Shown here one piece after another: positions 22,701 to 35,700 of a stretch of DNA of 64,000 nt. The notes below the pieces were generated by a model that saw only the letters and a list, made by a program, of their open reading frames with translations, ran no database searches and was not told the origin of the DNA. The stretch comes from Chaetorhynchus papuensis (lineage: Eukaryota; Chordata; Aves; Passeriformes; Rhipiduridae). The position numbers and the translations under genes were made by a program. Position 1 is the stretch's first letter; each line of letters starts with the position of its first letter. The DNA lies in contig VWYX01000714.1 in assembly GCA_013396525.1 (NCBI GenBank), forward strand, positions 17,370 to 81,369, written 5' to 3'.

Positions 22701-25700
22701 GTGGCATTCAGGCTTTTCAGTATCCTGTGCAGGTAGCAGAGCCAGCTCAGAGCTGCCTTTGATGCTCATTACAGTCACAGTGCCAGAGTTTGAGCTAACA
22801 ACTCAAAAGAGAAGCTCCCTTTGGATGTCATGGTTGTTGGCTCTTCTGCGTCCAAAACCTGGACTAGGATTTTGGAGATGTACCAGGCAATTTGGGGACT
22901 TTGACAGTCGGATTTGGGTGATTTAGTAGGAGCAGTGAGGAGTTCTGCTGTCGCCCTTATGCATTTCAGTCCTTGCCAGAAGCTCCTGCCCCAGAGAGGA
23001 GCTGTGTGCCAGCTCTTCTGCCACTCTCATTCGCAGCATTTCAGCTGATGCTCTGTGGGTACCAATGGGCAGTGAACTATTGCAGCCTGGTGGGTTAATA
23101 AGGAATAAGAGAAAGAAAGTGGGGTGAAAGAAAAGAGGATTAGAGCAGGACAGAAAATGGAATGCAGATAAGGACGGATGTTGATGTTGGCAAGGAGGCG
23201 ATGTAATTGCTTTTTGGTAAGTGACATTTATGGGTTATGAAATACCTGCAGAAAATCTCAGAGAAATAATTGAGGCAGACATCTTTCCATTCTGGTGATC
23301 TGTGAAACTAAGATCCAATACTCCACGGTTTATGCAAAAATAAGCTTGTGCTTCATTGTATAATGCAGATCTAATGATGAGCTAGCTCTCAAATTATACC
23401 ACATGCACTTTTGATATATCGTTTTACAGATGGAGAGATTTTTATTCTGAATTTTAAATTTCTACAAGCTTTGGATTTCCTGTTCTTGTCCTTAATTCTT
23501 CTTGTTTCTTTACCCCATAGAGACTAATTCTTTCTTAAATGAGATACAAGATCCCCAAATACTCACATATGATTAGTTCTTCAGAGAGGCTGAAAGAAGT
23601 ACAAGATAAATGAAAAATTTCTTTCTTTATTCAACCAAGTAACAGCCAGACTTAAATTAAGACTTGGAAATGATTTTCTGGAAAAATGCTCCGAGCTGTT
23701 GACAGTCTGGAGCTCCTTGCTCATGGCCAGTAATGGCAGCAGAAATTTAAGAATAATTAACATGAATGAAATTAAGAAAGTTCCCAACCAGTCACCAGGG
23801 AAAAAAAAGGAAAAGCACATGTGCCTTTTCCATCTGCATTATTTTAGACACATTTATTCTCTTGGTATAGGATTTCCATTTTATTTCATGGTAACATGAA
23901 TTCTCCTTTCTTTCTTTCCTTATAATTTAGAGTGTATCCTAAAGTTATAATTGCTTTTTAATGTCCCTTGACAAATATTATAGATTTGAATGAGAATCAA
24001 ATGCAATTATTGTTGAATTCAGTCTGCGAGAAGAGATAACATTTTATAATCCATGCTTAAGTGATGACACAAACCTGACTTTTTTCAGCACTGATTGTAG
24101 CTGACCACAGCTAATTGGTCAAAAGGAGAACTGTTTCACACCATTTTCAAGAACTGGGATCTATTCCTTATTTTCTAACGGATGGAGATGGCAACAAAGC
24201 AATGGTTCTGCAATACTGCCCTATGTGCATTAGATCTGTACAAGGGACATCTAGAGCTATATGTAAGCCCTGAATTTAGTTCCTGTGTTTGCAGCCATTC
24301 CTGGTTTCCAGGATCCATTTAAAAACAGTGTATATCTTCACCTTCCTGTTGTTTTAAGAAATGCTTCTGTCCAACTCTCTCTAGATAACACGGAAAGAAT
24401 GCATTTCCCTCACAGTCATAACAGCAGGGAGTCACTCCCATGGCTGTTCTTGTTAGGGTGCGCAGCATTATTTTGGAAATGTAAAGGAGCCATCTGGTTA
24501 CAAATGATTGTGTTGATACTGATGGGAAATGTCTTTCCTGAGACAGATTATGCCTTCTTTTTCTACCCCCATTAATGTCCCCTCAGTAATCCTTTGGTAT
24601 ACTTTCACTGTATTACTCTAATCAGGAATCTTTCATTTTGTTCCTGAGAAATGAAAGCACTACTGAGAAATGGAAGCATTCAAATTTGATGTGACAGCTT
24701 AGTTACCTGCATATTGTTTGGATCTTAGCCTATATCCCACAGGCCTGTCTGAACTCTGAGGATAATACAGGGAAGAAAATGCAGGTGCATGAGTGCACAT
24801 CTAGAGGAGTAAGTGCTGTTATTTGCCACTGCTTGCTGTAATTCAATATATATAATTCAGAGACATTATTTATGTTTAAACCTTGCTAATGATGTAAATG
24901 GAGTTGCTTTTTCACTGAAGAATTCAGTTTATTCATAACTGTTCTGAAGTTTTCTTCTCAAAATGAAATTCCTAATAATTCTAAGGTCTGTTTTATATTT
25001 TTCCCTAAGCTCTTTAAAATGAATCCATTTCTTCTCTGATCAGATCCATAGAATGGTGTATAACTGAAACTGTCAGTGGGTTTTCAGAACTGAATCAGTT
25101 TATACCTTTCCAGAGGTATATATAGCTTTTTATATGCCTTTTCCTTTTTTATAACTTTTATATACATTTTTTTATATATCTGGTCCTTATGCACTTCCAA
25201 GAAACCGAGTATCAGCTTCTTATTTGATACATATATCACTGTAGATCAGTCAGTGCTTGTTTGTAGCCAAACCCATGGGTTTAGTTTTGTTTTCAGATTT
25301 TTTCAGTTAGGATTTTAGAAGTATGTAGGGCTGAGCGAATAACATCTGCTTTCATATATATTAAAAGTTAAACAGCAGTGAGGAAAAAAAGGATAAAGAC
25401 AATATATAAACTTTGTGAGATGAATTGCAACAATAAAAAAATAATTTATTTGGATGTCACCAGATAGTAAGATAAGAAACAAAGTGACTGGAAGGGCTTG
25501 GATGTCATTATCTAATGATTGCACCAAGGTCACAACTGCAGAGGAACAATACAGATTTAAGTAAGTCATAATTTTTTTATGTTCCTGGTACATGTTGCAA
25601 AACTGACCTCCTTTGCTGTCCCACTGATGTGGCAGATCTGCACTGGAAACTGGTGCTCCTTTGGAGCAGAATGTCAGCACAGGCAGATGTTGCAGGGCAG

Positions 25701-28700
25701 AAGTACAGCCAAAAAGCCTAGAGGCTGTTCCTGCTGATTTGCTTCAAAAATGGTGTAGAAGGTAACTACTGTCTATCAAGGCCAGTGGAGAGCTATGAAG
25801 TTCTGAAGAACTGTAAACATAAATTAGAAAAGATTTGTGTTCTGGCTTTTGAATGACTGTTCTGGGTTTCCCTCGCTCACATGCCCCTGTGCTGCTTACT
25901 GATACTGTAAACGTGAAAAATGGGGAATCACCAGAAACTGAAGTTAGGGAACTTACAAAAGGTCGCAGTAGTAAAATTTATTGCCACCTCTAAGAGACTG
26001 TGGCTCCTCCTTCTTGTGGCAAAGACAGAAACAAATGTGGGATGTGCCCTTTTTTGTTCTCATTTTTTTGGTGTGAACAACACAAGCTCTTTTCATTCTC
26101 ATTTTCTAAACACATACTACTTCGTATTTAAAAGAAAAAAACTCATCTGTCTGTCCTTCAAACTACTAAACTACTCAATAAAGGCAAGACAGACATGGGA
26201 AAGCTGCTTAGATTTAAATATATTCTTGAAGGAAACGCTGAAGAAATCTGGGACTAGGAAGCTGACTAGAGGAGAGTAGCACTTAGTTAAGTACTCATAT
26301 GGTTCCCACAGATGATTAAAAAGCAGATGGCTTTGTGAGCTGACAGCCTGAGTCCTCTGGGTTTGTGCTGTTAAGCAGAAGTGTCCTGGGAAAGGAAAGG
26401 GAAACTGAAGGCTCTTTTCCCCAGACTGTGACTGCCTGCCACTGAGCCAAGCTTGATTTTATTCAATCTGAATATTGGCTTGGATTTCTGAAAGGAAGTT
26501 TTGGAAGCCTGCCTCGTTCATCAAAAATAATTTATGATGCTACCAGAGAGGCAAGAGGGCTTCTCATTATTGTTTCCTGCATTTTATGATGTTGGCACTC
26601 TTCCTGAAATAATTTAAGAATTGCAGACATAATAATAATAATTTTAATTTTATAAAAAGAGATCTCATCAGTGAAATCTGTTTTTTATCTAGGTTTCAGT
26701 AATGTGCCTCTTCCTCAGTAACTACAACTTTTTCTGGTCATCAGGTGAAAATAAAGCATGGAAAACAGCAATAAGGCAAGCTTTATGTGCTTTAAGCTTA
26801 AACGGTAAAATTCTTTAGAATCTCTTATGGCCTGAACAAGAGTGTCAACATCTTTAAAACTTGAGCTGAAACTGGAATCTTGGGAGATCAGGGAGTAAGA
26901 TGCTGAAGATTACTGAGTTAGAGGTTCAGTGATGGCTACTGGGGTGCTAGAAGGGAGCAATGTTTTAATTCTTTCTTCATGTCGTTTAAGAAAATAAGGA
27001 TTCCACTGTTGTGCCAGACTGAAAGTTCATGGATATGTGCATCTGTGACCAAAACTGGAGGCTGCAAGAATAGCAGAGGCTGCAGTAACACCTTCTCCGA
27101 CTCCTCTCACTGTCTTCAGCATTTTGCCTCATTTATATAGTTTCAGTAATCTTAGGTGGTTTTTCATTTCATGATTGTGTTCAATCTCATGTAAACCTTG
27201 TTCTGGACCTGTAACATGCAGCTTGATAGCTAAAATTAACAGCAACTTGCTGATGGCTCAGGCCATTGTCTGAGGCTGGTGGTGTAAGTGGAAAAGATTA
27301 CATTGACATTTGGTATTGTGCCCAGTTATATAGACAGAGAACTTGGTGTTCTTAAAAAGATTCAGTAGGAACAGGGATCACTCAAAATACTTATTTTGAG
27401 ATGACATCACTTCTGGCACGAGAATCAGAAGGTCTTTCCATAAATTACACAATATGAACATGGTATGTTGACAAGTCTGATGGAGCTCCTTTCGTGATTA
27501 ACAGCAGAGAATATAAAACCAAATAAACCTCATAAACTCCTCTCAGAGAAATTAAAAAAATTGTCAGGTCATTGTTACAGAATTTCTTTTTTTTTTTAAG
27601 GTCTTTTAAGTTCTGCTCTGTTTTAAAGTACAGGTTTTATTGAGAATACTAATAAGTTTTAAGGAACTCCTTGGAAGTCCTCAGTTCAAAGTCTGCAGTA
27701 ATGGCGGTCCTGGTTTCCTGTTTGGGTTTGCCATTCTGGCATCTGTAACAGAGCCAGAGACAGGGTGTTACTCTGAAAGTGTTTGTCTCTCTTGAACTAA
27801 ATGATAGTGGGAGCAATTTGGAGTATCTCAGCTCAAGTATAATTTACTCTGTAATGACACCAAAAAGGAAACCTGGGCAGGTGTCTGTGGATTTCTTGAG
27901 TTCAAGGATTTATCATTCAGTCTCTGTCTCACCCTGTGTGTGTTATGATTGCACCCCACTGTTTTTTCCTTGTTAATTTTGCAGAAGAGACTCCTGGAAA
28001 GAGAAGCTAGAAAACACTAAGTCTTGTTTAAAATAGCTATTTGGGCAATCAGACCACAGAAATTAAAGAAGAAAGGAGGAAGAAAATAGAAAAACCACAT
28101 TTGGGGCAGTGATATGACCGGTGTGTGGAATGGAAATGAAAGCATTTTAACTGAAGTTCCATTTTTGTTTTCTATTTTCCTGCCTACAGTTTTCAACTTT
28201 ATCATCAAAACATGAAACATGCTTTACTTCATTCACTCTGTAACTGAGGTAGCCAAGGAAGGGTGCCTCTTGAACCAAAAATAGCAAGCAGATCGGGTTT
28301 GCTATATCACTGGCACTAGAATAATTCATTAAAGAGTGAACCTGTTGGCCTGTAAATATTCTGTGGGATTTGCTGACCATTTTGCTCTGTACCTCATGAC
28401 GGTCTATAGTACTGAATAATTTGTCTCTGACACACATACAAAGGACACAGACTTCAGAATACAGAGGATAGTACAAGCAGCAATCATGATCACAGCATAA
28501 AAACAAACATCATAAGTAGATTCTGAGAGATTGTAATGTAGCTGCTGAAATGTCAATAGTTACTTGCAAGAAATGTTGTCACACCCAGCCTTACTCAATT
28601 TGCAGAACCTGGGAGATTACAGAAATTAAGTCAGTTGTAGCAGCTGTAAATTCTTGTGAATTTTAGATTTTGAATTAGATCTTACCCTAAATGGACTAGC

Positions 28701-30709
28701 AATAATTTTTGTGTTCTGCAATTGGGTAAATTCAAGTTTTCTCCTATCTAGTAGTTCAAAACCTGCATAATCCCACTACCATCATTCTCAAGTTAGTTTT
28801 GCATGCCGAATTATTCAAGTGTAGTAGACAACCTCTCTGTTATACAGTGAAATTCACTGTCAGGTGGGAATGGGCCCTATGAATTTATGAATCAGCTGTG
28901 TAGGGTTATAATCTGTGTTTTGGATTTTCAAGATCTTTCTGCTCTCTGTACTACTTTCTTGTGAGAATTCCCTTAATCAGAAATTCCTTTTCTCATGTCC
29001 AGAACAATAAAAATATTTCAGTAGAGCTAGATAAGCGGGGTAGATTTGTCTGAATCCATATTTGATATGGCACTCTAGATAACAGTTTTCATCCATTTTT
29101 TCTTTGCTAAAATAATTAAGCAAATAGATTAAAACAGACTTTCTGGACTTCTTAATAAGAAAAGCCTGATAAGATTAGGAAGCTGGAATTCTGAGGATGC
29201 TTTGTGTTTTCTTCTCTACCACTTTCAAGATGCTGGTGATAATTTTTCTTGGTTTCATTGTCTACAACAAAACTCTGTGTTAATTTTAGGATGCGTAGCA
29301 GTGTATGCAAACACTGAACCCTGTGGCTGTCAGATGTTGTGTTAAAGCATGGAAATAACTGAGTTTAAAACTCATTTTCCAAAGTGAAACTGGCAATGAC
29401 CTTGTGTCCTCTTCTCAGGGAGACCCAGGACACATCTGTGGCTGTGTAAAAGCTCTGTGGTGCTGCAATGGTCACCTCACAAAGGCATCTGTGGTAAAGT
29501 GTCTAATTTCCATCACATCTACCACAGTCAGCACTGTGGTGTGGAGCTCTCTTAAATCCCCTTCTTGGTGCCTCTCTCAGTGAAGTTGGAACCCTGAATC
29601 CTGAGAACTTCAGTCTTTCAGTTCTGACAAGCAATGACCCTCAAAAGCACACTCCATTTGACCTGAGGCCCTGGGAAAGGCTCCCAAGATTGTGGGATAG
29701 TACAGAGGGTATTGCTGTGTGATTAAACAGAGAAGTTATGTCACTGGGTGGAATATGTAGAGATGTAGAAAAATTAGGTATGTAGTATATTAATAATATA
29801 TAGATGACAAAATGGAGGATTTGGGGTATGGGTTTGTTTTTCTTCTTTCTTCTTTCTTCTTCACAAATCTGAGTGTTTTGCCATTGGGTCAAAAATCTCG
29901 CAATGCGGGTCAGAAATTAATAGCCACTGGTTTACAAGTGAAAATAAATTTGTTGGCATTTAATAATTGGACAATTTGGGGTATAAGTGACCTTGGAGGC
30001 AGACATCCTGTGCCATTTTCACCTTGTTAACCTAGAAAGCAATGTCTGTGCAGCTATGTTATAGATAAGATACAATAAACATCTAAGACTAAAGAAAAAC
30101 CTTCACTGTTTTCTGCGCCTTAATTCAAACTCTGAGTAAAATGGACTCGAAAAGCAAAAGAAACAAACCAGAGATTTGGGATAGGTCAAGGGCTGACAGA
30201 AGGAAGAATCCTGCATTTTTGCAGGATGTGAAGGTCTTGGCATGAGGTCATTTCTGGTACTCATCTCACATTGCAGGGAAACATCAAATAATACTTAGTT
30301 CAGCACTTGGAGTAGGGAGTGCAGGATACTCATCCATGATGCTGGGATTTAGATGAAATTCTGCCATGTGGGAGCAAAAATTCACACAGGAAACACTTGA
30401 TGCTCTTGAAATAGATTTAGAACAACGTTTGTGCCAACTGAAAGTCATCTCCCATTTTGAGTCCCCACTGGGCAAAATTGTTTGTCCTAATGTAAACCAT
30501 TTGACTGAGTAATTTCACAACTTCTTTTACTGTTTCTTTCTTTGAGTTTCAATTTTTTCTTTGCCTCTCCTGAACAGTCATAGCTTTCCCTGCCTATGAA
30601 ATTCCAATATTAAATTTTTTAAGGAAATGGGGAGAATTTAAGGATTTGTTTAGCATTAACTGTAACATCACCTTTAATAGATGGATCTCAAAAATGACAG
30701 TTAGCTATT
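19765..30709. other. start of the 34.8-kb intron
   Basis: About 11 kb of AT-rich sequence with little recognisable content: an (ATGG)n run at 20872-20887, the exon-fragment copy at 21442-21502 and a (TTC)n stretch at about 29838-29862. A minus-strand frame at 22127-22564 is open for 145 codons, one of the longest in the window, but has no motif or splice support. A strong acceptor at 23520 is treated in the findings. Confidence 0.5.
21442..21502 (+). repeat. partial duplicate of exon E with its donor site
   Basis: 61 bases aligned without gaps to 18944-19004, with 5 differences. The copy covers the 3' half of exon E, the donor (GAG|GTATGA here, GAG|GTATTA in the original) and about 20 bases of intron. 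The frame corresponding to the exon has no stop. The exon's acceptor and 5' half are not present, so this copy cannot be a complete exon. Confidence 0.7.
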
Positions 30710-30740
30710 TTAACTGTAATTAATTATTAATTACAGTTAA
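30710..30740. repeat. 31-bp palindrome beside the assembly gap
   Basis: Left arm TTAACTGTAATTAAT, one T, then the exact reverse complement ATTAATTACAGTTAA. It ends 8 bases before the first N. The sequence right of the gap is the same kind of TAAT/ATTA-rich DNA. Confidence 0.95.
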
Positions 30741-30748
30741 TTAATTAT

Positions 30749-30936
30749 NNNNNNNNNNNNNNNNNNNNNNNNNNNNNNNNNNNNNNNNNNNNNNNNNNNN
30801 NNNNNNNNNNNNNNNNNNNNNNNNNNNNNNNNNNNNNNNNNNNNNNNNNNNNNNNNNNNNNNNNNNNNNNNNNNNNNNNNNNNNNNNNNNNNNNNNNNNN
30901 NNNNNNNNNNNNNNNNNNNNNNNNNNNNNNNNNNNN
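30749..30936. other. assembly gap (188 N)
   Basis: Run of N. Both edges are AT-only low-complexity sequence, so the missing DNA is probably more of the same; the real length may differ. Confidence 0.98.
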
Positions 30937-31789
30937 ATTAATAATTAATTATTTATTATGTAATTATTTATCAATTTAATTGTAATTAAAACATGTAGTT
31001 TTCACATTAATTTATTTGGATTTCTAAGGTGGCAAATTCTGATCAGTAGTCAGTTTTATTCTTTTTGACTCCTCAGGAAGGGAGTTTGCTGTGTAAAACC
31101 TTCCATTAGTTGTTATATAAACAAATCACGTCATGCTTACAACATGCCTTTATTGCCTGACAAGTTCTTGTATTTCATATTTGTCAAGATTTCTGCCTTC
31201 TTATTCATTGTGTCTCCATTGCAATGCTCAAAGACAGCTCTTCCATTTCCAGCCTAGAGCCTTAATTATATTCAGGCCTTGAGCCAGAGATAAGCCCATG
31301 CTAGTAAAATGTTTGTGTGTATCTTGGAAACATGATCAGAATGGTGTTAGCAGGGTTCACTTATTACATCCCATACAGGCAAACCCATCTTCCCCAGAGC
31401 AAGTGATTACCCTTATCTGATTCATTCTCCAAAGAATTGCCAGATCCAAGAGCTGTTTGATAACCAGTGAAAGGGATTTTGCTGGCAAAACTAAGTTACA
31501 AGTCTGAGTTTCCAATCCAACAGAAGATGTTTAATGTGTTTGCCTAAAATCAATGGGACAATTCCTCTGCTGTAAACAGGTGTTTGCTGGATTGAGGCTC
31601 AAAAGCTCAAGGTAAGTAGTTTGAAAGGTGTGGATTTTACTATGACTTATGTGAATTACACAGGGGAAAACGATTAACATTTAAGTCTTAATGGCCATAT
31701 TAATTTGGTCTTCATGTGCAGATATACTTACATATTTTGATTGTTCTTGATGGCAGCATAAGAATATATTACCAATAATCTATAAAACC
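30937..31789. other. intron sequence right of the gap
   Basis: AT-rich edge followed by ordinary unique sequence. It holds a small exon-like segment at 31580-31611. Confidence 0.4.
31580..31611 (+). CDS. possible 32-nt cassette exon in the large intron
   Basis: Acceptor CCTCTGCTGTAAACAG and a perfect donor AAG|GTAAGT flank 32 nt that read VCWIEAQKLK in the phase left open by exon F, ending on a codon boundary. It would need a partner exon converting phase 0 to 1 before 54564, and 38680-38767 has that property. Weak evidence. Confidence 0.15.
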
Positions 31790-31823
31790 TGTTAGGGTCA
31801 GCGCCTCATAAACTACCCTAACA
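31790..31823. repeat. 9-bp inverted repeat beside LTR
   Basis: TGTTAGGGT and its exact reverse complement ACCCTAACA, separated by 16 bases. It lies at the 3' side of the minus-strand LTR and may be part of it. Confidence 0.85.
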
Positions 31824-31825
31824 AT

Positions 31826-32290
31826 GCAAAATGCTTTTCCCTGCTCTAAGGATTAGGTAGAAAAGAAGAGAAGGCACTGGCTGCTGCTTCTATTGTTTAT
31901 TATTTCTTATCTATAAGGTGCCGTGGCTGGGCAGCAACACAGATCTCAGCAGAGAGAGAGAAATGAAGGCGAAATGGCATGTTACAGAGGCTTCTTATAC
32001 CTTTACCACCCAGTTAACACCTGAGATGCAAGACATTTTCATATTTGAGCCAATATCCATAAAATAGCCTTGTTCACGTTACCGAAACTGCGGCAAAAAG
32101 TATCCAATGGTTCTGCAGCAGAAAATGGAGGGATAGAAGGAGAAAAAAGAAGGCTAAAACAACAGGCTAAACAACAACAATCCACCATCTTAACTTTTTT
32201 GCCTCTTATCTGTTTACTACAATAACAAACCTAAAACCCTCTAAATTTTCACCTAGTGACAGTTCTACATAACATGCTGTCACCTAACAT
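31826..32290 (-). mobile_element. avian ERV LTR
   Basis: Read on the minus strand this has LTR organisation: a U3-like part with 'aactgtcactaggtgaaaat', a TATA element (TATAAG, 31994-31999), then an AATAAA signal at 31896-31901 about 95 bases further on, as expected for R/U5. The wording 'gctgagatctgtgttgctgcccagcc' is familiar from passerine ERV LTRs. Boundaries are approximate. On the minus strand a frame at about 32290-32450, just upstream, is open for roughly 50 codons and could be leftover internal retroviral sequence; no gene can be named. Confidence 0.6.
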
Positions 32291-32500
32291 AACCTAAAGC
32301 TTTTTCGGCTGTTTCCCAGAGCGTTGGTAAATTTTTCCATGGGCAGAGGTTGAAGGAAATGTTGTCCAGGGGGGTAGAATACTTCAAAACAGGCTTCAAA
32401 ACAGGGAGAGGAATGCTCCCTGCATTCTGGTCTCCAACAAAAACCAGGGAAATTTCGTTGATTAAGCTCTTTCTTCTGCTTTTGTTGGAAAAAATACTTC

Positions 32501-32727
32501 AGTGTCTGTGGAGGCTGTGGTGAGTCACAAATGCCAATTGCAGAGAGTTTCTTCTCCGAGCAGCTACAGAAGGGGTAAGACTTTATGGACAGCTCTTGCT
32601 AAATGCTGCTTTTCCATTTTAGTTGGAATAAGGCTGATGGATGGACACAGGAAAGTGGAGAGAATGCTCCAATGCACTCGTCAAGTTTTCTGTCCATCAA
32701 AGCAGATGGAGAAAAAAGAATCAAGTG
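32501..32727 (+). other. two exon-like blocks separated by 48 nt
   Basis: Block 1 (32501-32574) follows TACTTCAG and ends at a GG|GTAAGA donor; block 2 (32623-32727) follows TGCTTTTCCATTTTAG and ends in TGA. In the same phase they join into an open, hydrophilic peptide. A 48-nt intron would be far below the normal vertebrate minimum. Either this is chance or an ultra-short intron. Confidence 0.15.
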
Positions 32728-35700
32728 AACGTTATTTCACCATCACCAAGTGGGAAATGGCACATGAGAGAAAAACCTCACGGTGGACCACAGTCATATA
32801 GCTTGCTCTTGTTTTTGGATATTAAATGATGGGAAGATGGGAGAGGGAGAAGTATATAAGGCAGAGGAGTTTTATTTTAATTTTCCCCCATGTACCTAAA
32901 ATTTAGGCTGCTTGAACCATTTACCATTAATGTGGATGGAAAGCCTTAAGTACACATATAAGTGCTTGTAAAATACGTGAGTTTTCCCTTTCTTTGTTTC
33001 CCAACTAATGTGATTATTATCTGTTCTCAACATTTTCAAATAATTTCTTTTTTTTTTTTCCTTTTAGCTTGCCCAGACCTGTCTTAGGAGAGATTTCAGA
33101 ACTCCTTGTCTAACTTGAAGTGTTCCATTTTGTGGAACAGTGATTCCAAATGTGGTATGACTGTATTTTCTTGGGATGACTGGCCTTCATGTTTCTCTTC
33201 CTTGGGACAGCCAAGAAAGCCAAGAAAGGCTGTCTCCACGTAGCTACCCAACTGAAACAAATGAGAATGTTCCTCCCCTGTGCCTGACAAGATGTTTTTT
33301 GTATTCCTGCTCCCTCTGAAGGGCTTTTCAAGAAAAAGAAATAATTTAACACAAAGGAAAAATGAGGCAATAGAATTACTAGAGGAAAAAGGATGGATTC
33401 AGTAATGTTTTGATTTAAATCAGAAAATGAATCCCCAAATGTATTTTGTGGTACTTAACTTTAAACCCAGCTATTATTTTTCTGGCAGAACAGAAGTGCC
33501 TTGAAAAAATGTTGATTTTTCAGACATACATTTTATGTCAATCCCTCAGTATTTGAAAGGAGACTGGACAGGTGAGCTGGCATGAAACAAGGACACCAAG
33601 CTGGCTTGCTGGGGGGCTCTGTGGTTATCCAGAACTCATTCCCTGACCAGCAGCTGTCCAGTGCTGCCAGTTGCCCAGTGAGTGAGGGCTGCCTGGCTGC
33701 TCAGTGGCACAGCAATGACACTTATAAAGGCCTAAGGCTAAAGCTAAGTTGAGATTTAGGAACAGCACAAAAAACAACCAGTTCCTTCAGTCACTAACAC
33801 CTCCAGTGGGTATGATGAATTTTGCTTATTCTGGCAGTTGTGCTTTTCTGGTGCCATTAGAGTTTTTGTGGCTAAGACTACAATGTATTTAAGGGAACTG
33901 GAGTTACTAGAAAAGGCATTACACAAATGTATGACTGGTACCACTGAAATCAATACACTGAGTCACAATCTTGCAACAGATGAATAGGTATTAGTGCTTC
34001 TCTTTGTTAGGTTCAGGGAGTTCAAATTAAATAACAGGTGTAACTGTACAAGGAAGAAAAGATCCTAAGCCTCATAAGCATATAGGATGTATAGGAAACT
34101 CTTTGAGAAAGAAACACAATATTTATGCTGCTCTTCTTCATTGTTTTAGTTATTGAACTAAGGCAATTCACATGGTTTGTAGTGAATATTTTTAAAAGGT
34201 AGAAGTACAATTCTTCCAGTACTGGCTAAAATTTCCTAATGTTGCATAAAAAATACGTTGTTAAAATTGACTGTGCTTTTCTCTGCTTTGTTAAATCTTT
34301 GAAATGGAGGATACGTGGCTGTGTTATTGCATTAAAATGGAGGTATGTGTGTAGATGTATATATGCTCTATCTGCTGGAACAGCTTTCAAAGAAAATTGT
34401 GCTTGTTCTTGTTTAAATATAAAAATTGGATTTTGTTTCCTTTTAATTTGAAGAAATTAGTGCTCCCAGTAGTCATAGAACCTGCAAATTAGAACAGTGT
34501 GTTGAAGATAACCATCAGTAGAAACTCTGAATATTGAATAGAGTTTTCTTAAGTTTCTACCTGAATCTATCAAATACAGCAGCAGCAGCAATTTGATTGT
34601 TACTTAAGGTTTCATGGTAACAATTGTTAGGACTTAAATAAAAGGCTCCTCTGCATTTGGTGTCCACTATCAAGCAACTACTGAGACCTGTTTTCTGACA
34701 TGAACAAAAATCTCTCTGACTTGCAGCACAGTACCATTTATGCCTTACAAACCATAGAAAGGTAGAAGTTGAAGGTATTTTTCTACAGTTAGATGAAAAC
34801 CTTTGTTAAGAGCATCTGGCCTTATCTTTATATCTGAAGTACAGAAATTGGGGTTTAAAATTCTATATTTAGCATCTACATAGACTCCAAAAATGTACTA
34901 GCTGTCTGTAAAATATGTAAACAAGAATATTATCAGATCTGTACCTCTAAAGAATGCAATTACAGATACTGATGAAGTAATTGGATATGAAATTAGTAAT
35001 CATATGATTGTGTAGAATTATCTGATCTGATTTGCATGCTTGACTGTGAAGAATTATGCATGTGAATCAAGCTTGGTAAATAGTTAATACCTTATCCTAT
35101 AGCTAATTAATGTAACATCATTTTTCTTGGTCTGCACTTTGTAGGAGTGCAGTGTTTCCCTGAAATTAGCAATCTTTCGATCACAATTACCAGTATCTGG
35201 GAATAAGGTCTGGTTTGCAAACTTTTCAGTGTATAGCAACTATTATTCAATATCTGAAAAGTGTTGACTAGTTCTAATTGGTCAAACAAACCTCCTTCTT
35301 TTTCTGTTTTTCTCACCTGACTCAAATAATGCTTGAGTGTAGAGTATTGGTGTGAGAACACACTTTAAAAACAGACTTTCTGCATGTTTATAATATGCTC
35401 CTCTCGCCTCTAAATCACAGCCTTTGGTGTCCTGGAGTTAAAATAATTGGTAGTGGGGAGTGGAATAAAGATCAGCAGCTTGGTTACTTGCCATAGGAAG
35501 TACCTATGGTGAAAATTAGTACTGGGAAAATGTTTTCATGGGTTTAACTGCAGAATTTGGCTTCAGGTTAATAATTAGGTACCAGTGGGGTTCATGGTAT
35601 TTTAAGGCACCTACTGCTGTAGATTGGGCAATTACTGGCATCTAATGATATTGCAGAAACCATAGTGAATTTATTAATAGGGTATAGGTTTGGCTACTGG

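Noticed and set aside
24287..24574. Open frame of 95 codons after a good TTTGCAG acceptor in exon F phase
   Set aside because: No usable donor and no polyadenylation signal nearby; the C-terminal half is an implausible mix of Trp, Phe and Cys.
25920..26279. 119-codon plus-strand frame starting with ATG
   Set aside because: Poor start context, low-complexity Lys/Leu/Phe composition and no splice or promoter signal.
27989..28040. Strong acceptor TTTTTTCCTTGTTAATTTTGCAG at about 27985
   Set aside because: Frames after it stop within 11 to 17 codons, the phase does not match exon F and no donor or poly(A) signal follows.
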